Shown piece after piece: positions 59,635 to 64,000 of a stretch of 64,000 bases of DNA; positions within the stretch are counted from its first letter, which is position 1; every line of letters starts with the position of its first letter. Both the position numbers and the translations under genes were made by a program. The notes under the pieces were generated by a model. It had not been told where the DNA came from. It saw only the letters and a list, made by a program, of their open reading frames with translations, and did no database searches. The stretch comes from Kocuria salsicia (GTDB lineage: Bacteria; Actinomycetota; Actinomycetes; Actinomycetales; Micrococcaceae), in contig NZ_VELE01000005.1 in NCBI RefSeq assembly GCF_007681555.1, positions 86,021-150,020 of the forward strand, written 5' to 3'.

Positions 59635-59829
59635 GATTCCTCCGGGGGTCGGGGTGCAAAGGATCCCTGGTCCGCCCTCGGAGCCGCAGGAATGTGACCT
59701 ACCATACACATGTCAGCGGCTCGGGCCCCTCGGCGACGCCCCCGTCCGCGCACCCGTGCCCGTACGCTCGACCACGACCCCCGGGGCGCAGTCGAACGGC
59801 CCCGCCACCACCGCTCGAAACGAGGACCA

Positions 59830-60186
59830 ATGGCCATCATTCTCGCCGCCGCAGATTCCCCCGCCGGCCACGCCGCCCGCGACTTCGCCGTGCAGGAGGC
59901 CCGCCGCCGCGATGCGGATCTCGTGGTCTTCCCCGTGGACGGCAACGAGCCGGACCTCTCCGCGATCGACTACCAGCGCGTGAGCCTCGAGCACGCGGCC
60001 GCCCGCAGCCGCGACGCCGTGGGGGACCTCGTGGACCTCACCAACCGCGAGGATGTCGAGGTCGTGGTGGTGGGCGTGCGCCGCCGCTCCCCGGCCGGCA
60101 AGATCTTCCTGGGCTCCTCCGCGCAGCAGATCATCCTGGAGTCCGCGGTCCCCGTGATCTCCGTCAAGCCCGCGCCGGGCCACTGA
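59830..60186 (+). CDS. Single-domain universal stress protein
   Basis: 118 residues, one UspA-like alpha/beta domain: MAIILAAADSPAGHAARDFA at the start, VVVVGVRRRSPAGKIFLGSS as the nucleotide loop (a G-x2-R..GSS variant of the ATP-binding motif) and VPVISVKPAPGH at the end. CGAGGA precedes the ATG. Probably ATP-binding and stress-linked; target unknown. Divergent from tctCBA. Confidence 0.87.
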   Translation: MAIILAAADSPAGHAARDFAVQEARRRDADLVVFPVDGNEPDLSAIDYQRVSLEHAAARSRDAVGDLVDLTNREDVEVVVVGVRRRSPAGKIFLGSSAQQIILESAVPVISVKPAPGH

Positions 60187-60228
60187 CCCCGCCCGCGCGC
60201 ACCGCTCCGGGGTGTCGGCGCGCCCGCC

Positions 60229-60234
60229 TACCCT
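60229..60234 (+). promoter_or_regulatory. Leaderless -10 element
   Basis: TACCCT six nt before the GTG at 60241. Confidence 0.6.
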
Positions 60235-60240
60235 GGAGCG

Positions 60241-61638
60241 GTGCCCACCCCTCCCACGAGCTCCGCCCCTGACCAGGACCCCACTGGCGAGCCCACCCCG
60301 CCCCGCCCCGCGAGCCTGAACCGGCAGATCCTCGCGCTCGCGGTCCCCGCGTTCGGCGCGCTGATCGCCGAGCCGCTGTTCCTGCTCGCGGACTCCGCGA
60401 TCATCGGCCACCTGGGCACCGCCCAGCTGGCCGGGGTGGGCATCGCCTCGACCCTCGTGCAGACGGTCGTGGGGCTCATGGTCTTCCTGGCCTACAGCAC
60501 CACCCCGGCGGTGGCCCGCCACCTCGGAGGGGGCCGGCTCGCCGAGGCGCTGCGGGTGGGCCGGGACGGTCTGTGGACCGCGGCGGGGCTGGGGATCGTG
60601 ATCGCGACGGTGGGCGCCGTGGCGATGCGGCCGCTGCTGCGCACCATGGGTGCCCACGGCGAGGTGCTGGACCACGCGACGTCGTACGCCCTGTGGTCCC
60701 TGCCCGGGCTCGTGGCCATGCTCGTGGTCCTGGCGGCCGTGGGCGTGCTGCGCGGGCTGCAGGACACGCGGACCCCGCTCGTGGTCGCGGCCGCGGGTGC
60801 GATGCTGAACGCGGGACTGAACATGGCGCTCGTCTACGGCGTCCACCTGGGCGTGGCGGGTGCGGCGATCGGCACGAGCACCACGCAGTGGGCGATGGCC
60901 GTGACCTACCTGGTGATGCTCGGGCGGCGGTTCCGGGCGCAGTCGGTGGGGCTGACGACGTCGTGGCCAGGGGTGCGCTCGCACCTCACCGTGGGCTCGT
61001 GGCTCATGCTGCGCACCCTGTCCCTGCGCGTGGCGATCCTGCTCACCGTGGTGGTGGCCACGAACCAGGGCCCCGAGAACCTGGCCGGTTACCAGCTGAG
61101 CATGACGATCTTCAACTTCCTCGCCTACGCACTGGACGCCCTCGCGATCGCCGCCCAGGCCCTGCTGGGCAAGGAGCTCGGCGCGCGGGACGTGAACCGT
61201 GAGCAGGACCGCGCGGCCGTGCGGCTGCTGATGCGTCGGCTGCTGCGCTGGGGGCTGGGCTTCGGCGTGGTCACGGGGTTCGCGGTGGGGCTGCTCGGCC
61301 CGCACCTGGGGTTCCTGTTCACGCGCTCGCCGGAGGTCCAGGCGGTCTTCGGCGCGGCGCTGCTCGTGGTGGCCGTGGGCCAGCCGCTCGCGGCGTACGT
61401 CTTCGTGCTCGACGGCGTGCTGATCGGCGCGGGGGACGCCCGGTACCTCGCGCTGGCCGGCGTCATCAACCTCGCGGTGTACCTCCCCCTGCTGTGGGTG
61501 GTGTTCACGTGGGGTGGCGCCGGTGTGGTGGGAGCCGTGTGGCTGTGGGTCGCCTACGCGGGCGGCTACACCGGTGCCCGCGCGGCCACCCTGGGGTGGC
61601 GGATCCGCGGGCGTCGGTGGATGATCGCGATGGCCTGA
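60241..61638 (+). CDS. MATE-family efflux transporter (DinF-like)
   Basis: 465 residues, twelve helices in two homologous halves: ILALAVPAFGALIAEPLFLL then ADSAIIGHLGTAQLAGVGIA in the first half, VGSWLMLRTLSLRVAILLTV and FLAYALDALAIAAQALLGKE in the second. This is the DinF-type branch that exports cationic or oxidised metabolites with H+ or Na+. GTG 60241 is supported by TACCCT 6 nt upstream. It stands between universal stress protein genes but has its own promoter. Confidence 0.9.
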   Translation: MPTPPTSSAPDQDPTGEPTPPRPASLNRQILALAVPAFGALIAEPLFLLADSAIIGHLGTAQLAGVGIASTLVQTVVGLMVFLAYSTTPAVARHLGGGRLAEALRVGRDGLWTAAGLGIVIATVGAVAMRPLLRTMGAHGEVLDHATSYALWSLPGLVAMLVVLAAVGVLRGLQDTRTPLVVAAAGAMLNAGLNMALVYGVHLGVAGAAIGTSTTQWAMAVTYLVMLGRRFRAQSVGLTTSWPGVRSHLTVGSWLMLRTLSLRVAILLTVVVATNQGPENLAGYQLSMTIFNFLAYALDALAIAAQALLGKELGARDVNREQDRAAVRLLMRRLLRWGLGFGVVTGFAVGLLGPHLGFLFTRSPEVQAVFGAALLVVAVGQPLAAYVFVLDGVLIGAGDARYLALAGVINLAVYLPLLWVVFTWGGAGVVGAVWLWVAYAGGYTGARAATLGWRIRGRRWMIAMA

Positions 61639-61713
61639 GGCACCCCCTGCCAGGCGTGTGGCCCCGGGGGATCCACATGCGGGTTGGACCGCCCGCCGAC
61701 GGCTGCGGAGGAC

Positions 61714-61719
61714 TATTCT
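61714..61719 (+). promoter_or_regulatory. Leaderless -10 element
   Basis: TATTCT six nt before the ATG at 61726; the best match to TATAAT in this set. Confidence 0.6.
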
Positions 61720-61725
61720 TAAGGC

Positions 61726-62721
61726 ATGAACAAAGACGTTCTGAACACCTCGCCCAACGCTCCCGTCCTGGTGGGCATCGATGGCTCCGACATCGCCCTG
61801 CGGGCACTCGACCGCGCCCTGTCGGAGGCTCGTGCCCGCCACGTCCCGGTGCGCCTGATCAGCGCCTACCCCCTCATCGCGGTGGGAGAGCCGTCCCTCG
61901 AAGCACGTTTCCACGAGGCCGTGGTCGCGGAGAGCAAGAGCTATCTGGCCGACGCGAGCGAGTACGCCCGCGAGCACGCCCCGGACCTCGAGGTCCAGGA
62001 CGTCCTGGGAGAGGGTGACGCCGCCCGCGCCGTCCTGGAGGAGGCCAGGAGTGCGTGCCTCGTCGTCCTGGGCAAGCGCGGTCGCGGCGGTGCCCTGCGG
62101 GGGCGCCTGGGCTCCGTGTCAGCCGCGGTGGCCGCCCACAGCCCCGTTCCCGTCATCGTGGTCCCGCCCAGCGAGAAGCAGGACGCCTCGGACGCGGAGG
62201 TCGTGCGCCAGGAGGCCAGGGCGTCAGAGGACGTCCGCGTCCCGGACGCGAAGGCCAAGGACGACGACCAGCTCTCCGCCTCGCAGACGGACTACACCGG
62301 CTCCGTGGTCGTGGGCGTGGACGCCTCCGGGGAGAAGAACCCGGCCGTCGCCCAGGCCGTGGAGTACGCCGTGGCCCACGGCTGCGCGCTGAGCATCGTC
62401 TCCGTCAACGGCGCCCTCTCCGGAACGCCCGAGTGGTTCCAGGACCAGTACAACCGGCCCTACTACTTCCAGGAGGCGCTCGAGAAGCTCTCGGAGCTCG
62501 CGCAGAGGATCTCCGGGGAGCACCCCAACCTGACCGTCACGCAGCACGCGTTCCTGGGCCGCCCGGGCCGGGTCCTGGTGCAGGCCACGCGGACCGCGGA
62601 CCTCGTGGTGGTGGGCTCCCGCGGCATCGGCGGCTTCACCGGACTGCTGCTCGGCTCCGTGTCCCAGGCAGTGCTCGGCGCCGCGGCCGGACCCGTGATG
62701 GTGGTCCCCAGCGGCCGCTGA
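61726..62721 (+). CDS. Tandem-domain universal stress protein
   Basis: 331 residues, two Usp domains (about 10-145 and 190-330) joined by an acidic linker with EASEDVRVPDAKAKDDDQLS-like composition. Both halves have a complete G-x2-G-x9-G-S ATP motif: GKRGRGGALRGRLGSVS and GSRGIGGFTGLLLGSVS. Similar to actinobacterial Usp proteins induced in hypoxia or stationary phase. Leaderless promoter TATTCT upstream. A run of about ten C lies between this gene and the next. Confidence 0.9.
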   Translation: MNKDVLNTSPNAPVLVGIDGSDIALRALDRALSEARARHVPVRLISAYPLIAVGEPSLEARFHEAVVAESKSYLADASEYAREHAPDLEVQDVLGEGDAARAVLEEARSACLVVLGKRGRGGALRGRLGSVSAAVAAHSPVPVIVVPPSEKQDASDAEVVRQEARASEDVRVPDAKAKDDDQLSASQTDYTGSVVVGVDASGEKNPAVAQAVEYAVAHGCALSIVSVNGALSGTPEWFQDQYNRPYYFQEALEKLSELAQRISGEHPNLTVTQHAFLGRPGRVLVQATRTADLVVVGSRGIGGFTGLLLGSVSQAVLGAAAGPVMVVPSGR

Positions 62722-62780
62722 CTCCCACGCACAGCCCCCCCCCCGACGAGACGAACACGAGACAGGCAGGTACTGCAGAG

Positions 62781-63671
62781 ATGACACAGAACATTGTGGT
62801 GGCGTACGACGGCTCCGAGCACAGCGAGCGGGCCCTGGACTGGGGGATCGCGGACTGCCTCGAGCGGCAGCTGCCGTTGAAGATCGTGCTCTCCACGGGG
62901 CGTCAGACCGGCCTGGACCAGTCCCTCTACGGCGCCTTCGCGGACGCGCTGCAGGAGGAGTCCGAGCGGCTCGCCAAGCGGGCCGTGGAGAAGGCCAAGA
63001 CCGCCGGGGTCACGGCCCAGTGCATCATCGAGCGCGGTGACGCGGCCGGCGTGATCGTGTACGAGTCCAAGGACGCCGCCGTGGTGGTCATGGGCAAGCG
63101 CGGGCACCACGGCGTCCGCGGCCGGGTGGGCTCCGTCTCCGCGGCCGTGGCCGCCCACTCCTCGGTTCCCGTGGTGATCCTCCCGGAGAGCTGGAAGCCA
63201 GACGAGCGGGAAACCCGCCCCGAGGGTGAGACGTTCGCGGGCTGCGTCGTCGTGGGCGTGGACAAGCTCGGCACGGAGAACCCGGCCGTGACCGTGGCGG
63301 CGCGCTACGCCGCGGACCACGGGCTCACGCTCGCCGTGGTGAGCGTGGTCCCCACCACCGGCTACCTGCCGGTGAACTCCTACGAGCTCGAGATGGCCGT
63401 GCAGGAGCAGCTGAAGGCCCCGGCCCAGCAGCTCACAGAAAGCGTTGCCGAGGAGCTGCGGGGCGAGTTCCCGGGCCTTGAGACCGTCACCCGGGTACTG
63501 GAGGGGCGTCCGGCGGACGCCCTCGTGGACGCCTCGCGCACCGCGGACCTGCTCGTCGTGGGCACGCGCGGCTACGGCGGTTTCCGCGGGCTGCTCATGG
63601 GCTCCGTCTCGCAGGCCGTCCTTGCGGACGCCGAGTCCCCCGTGATGGTTGTTCCCACCGCGAAGAACTGA
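62781..63671 (+). CDS. Tandem-domain universal stress protein, paralogue
   Basis: 296 residues, two Usp domains (about 1-140 and 150-295). Both ATP motifs are complete: GKRGHHGVRGRVGSVS and GTRGYGGFRGLLMGSVS. It is a clear paralogue of the preceding protein with a shorter linker. ATG 62781 has only a weak GCAGAG before it. It may be co-transcribed with the upstream paralogue (59 nt gap). The dispersed word follows the stop at 63679. Confidence 0.9.
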   Translation: MTQNIVVAYDGSEHSERALDWGIADCLERQLPLKIVLSTGRQTGLDQSLYGAFADALQEESERLAKRAVEKAKTAGVTAQCIIERGDAAGVIVYESKDAAVVVMGKRGHHGVRGRVGSVSAAVAAHSSVPVVILPESWKPDERETRPEGETFAGCVVVGVDKLGTENPAVTVAARYAADHGLTLAVVSVVPTTGYLPVNSYELEMAVQEQLKAPAQQLTESVAEELRGEFPGLETVTRVLEGRPADALVDASRTADLLVVGTRGYGGFRGLLMGSVSQAVLADAESPVMVVPTAKN

Positions 63672-63678
63672 GGCTCCC

Positions 63679-63690
63679 GACGACGCCGTC
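63679..63690 (+). repeat. GACGACGCCGTC dispersed word
   Basis: Begins 7 nt after the stop of the last universal stress protein gene. Confidence 0.65.
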
Positions 63691-63919
63691 GCGCACGTCC
63701 CCTCCGCGGGCCGGTTTCCCTCCCGGGAGCCGGCCAGTGGCCGAGGGCGGTCGGCAACGCCGGTTCGGGGCGGAGACCGAACCCGCGTCGGCTGCCACGC
63801 CGCCGACACGCCCGCCGGGGGCCGGGGTGATGGTTCTGTCCGCGCACGAGCGCACGTAGCCTGGCCCCAGCAACCCCCGCGTGCACAGCGCCGAACCCCG
63901 AGACCCCCGGAGGACCCTC

Positions 63920-63961
63920 GTGACCACCGCCGAAACCGGCTCATCCCAGTCGAGGGTGTAG
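63920..63961 (+). CDS. Possible short leader peptide at window edge
   Basis: GGAGGA at 63909-63914 precedes GTG 63920 by 5 nt, opening a 13-codon frame (VTTAETGSSQSRV) that ends at TAG 63961. TAGCCT at 63857-63862 could be its -10. It may be a leader peptide, the start of a gene with an early stop, or chance. The remainder of 63672-64000 holds no supported gene. Confidence 0.2.
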   Translation: MTTAETGSSQSRV

Positions 63962-64000
63962 ACGGGGTCTGAACCCGCCGGTCTCGAGCAGGCTCCTGGC

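Overview
The window is very GC-rich (roughly 70% or more by eye), gene-dense bacterial DNA with GTG and ATG starts, many 4-nt start/stop overlaps and a typical actinobacterial gene set (NrtR/NdnR-type NAD regulator, MptB-like mannosyltransferase, CsbD protein, MHS and Tct transporters). A member of the Micrococcaceae such as Kocuria fits best; this is inference from gene content and composition, not an identification. No rRNA, tRNA, CRISPR array, complete insertion sequence or prophage was seen.

Layout. 1-1621: end of an osmoprotectant ABC importer (permease and binding lipoprotein). 1622-4413: an amylosucrase gene flanked on both sides by clusters of DnaA-box-like sequences. 4414-7556: SRPBCC protein, GNAT acetyltransferase, Mn/Fe superoxide dismutase, D-2-hydroxyacid dehydrogenase. 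7603-13620: a complete de novo NAD operon read leftwards, nrtR-nadA-nadB-nadC-nadS, headed by two tandem palindromic operators. 13840-19980: AbgT-type transporter, a large unknown membrane protein and a zwf paralogue. 20196-21247 and 22975-23416: decayed genes (GH15, nrdE, nrdF, acr3) around an intact L-serine dehydratase. 23438-33273: phosphodiesterase, RNA 2',3'-cyclic phosphodiesterase, transporters, an M20 amidohydrolase, a CoA-transferase plus glutaryl-CoA-dehydrogenase-like pair, a BadF/GlcNAc-kinase-like protein, and CsbD. 33400-39871: envelope lipoprotein and membrane protein, DUF488, an isochorismatase-family gene broken by one amber codon, an AhpD-pirin-GNAT operon, and a decayed hydroxyisobutyrate-dehydrogenase gene. 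40147-46330: a putrescine-utilisation locus (aldehyde dehydrogenase, TetR regulator, putrescine oxidase, universal stress protein, APC permease). 46512-53531: Hsp15-like S4 protein and three GT-C mannosyltransferase-like proteins. 53688-63671: MFS exporter, benzaldehyde-dehydrogenase-like enzyme convergent with a tctCBA tricarboxylate-type transporter, a MATE exporter and three universal stress proteins.

Cross-cutting patterns. (i) A short DNA word, GACGACGCCG, occurs about fifteen times: just after stop codons, beside terminators, and in non-conserved protein linkers where it is read as DDAA or AASS. (ii) At least twelve genes have a TANNNT-like -10 element 6 (once 7) nt before the start codon and no Shine-Dalgarno, the signature of leaderless transcription; this was used to choose several starts. 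(iii) Five loci show clear gene decay by deletion, frameshift or nonsense mutation, including remnants of a class Ib ribonucleotide reductase.
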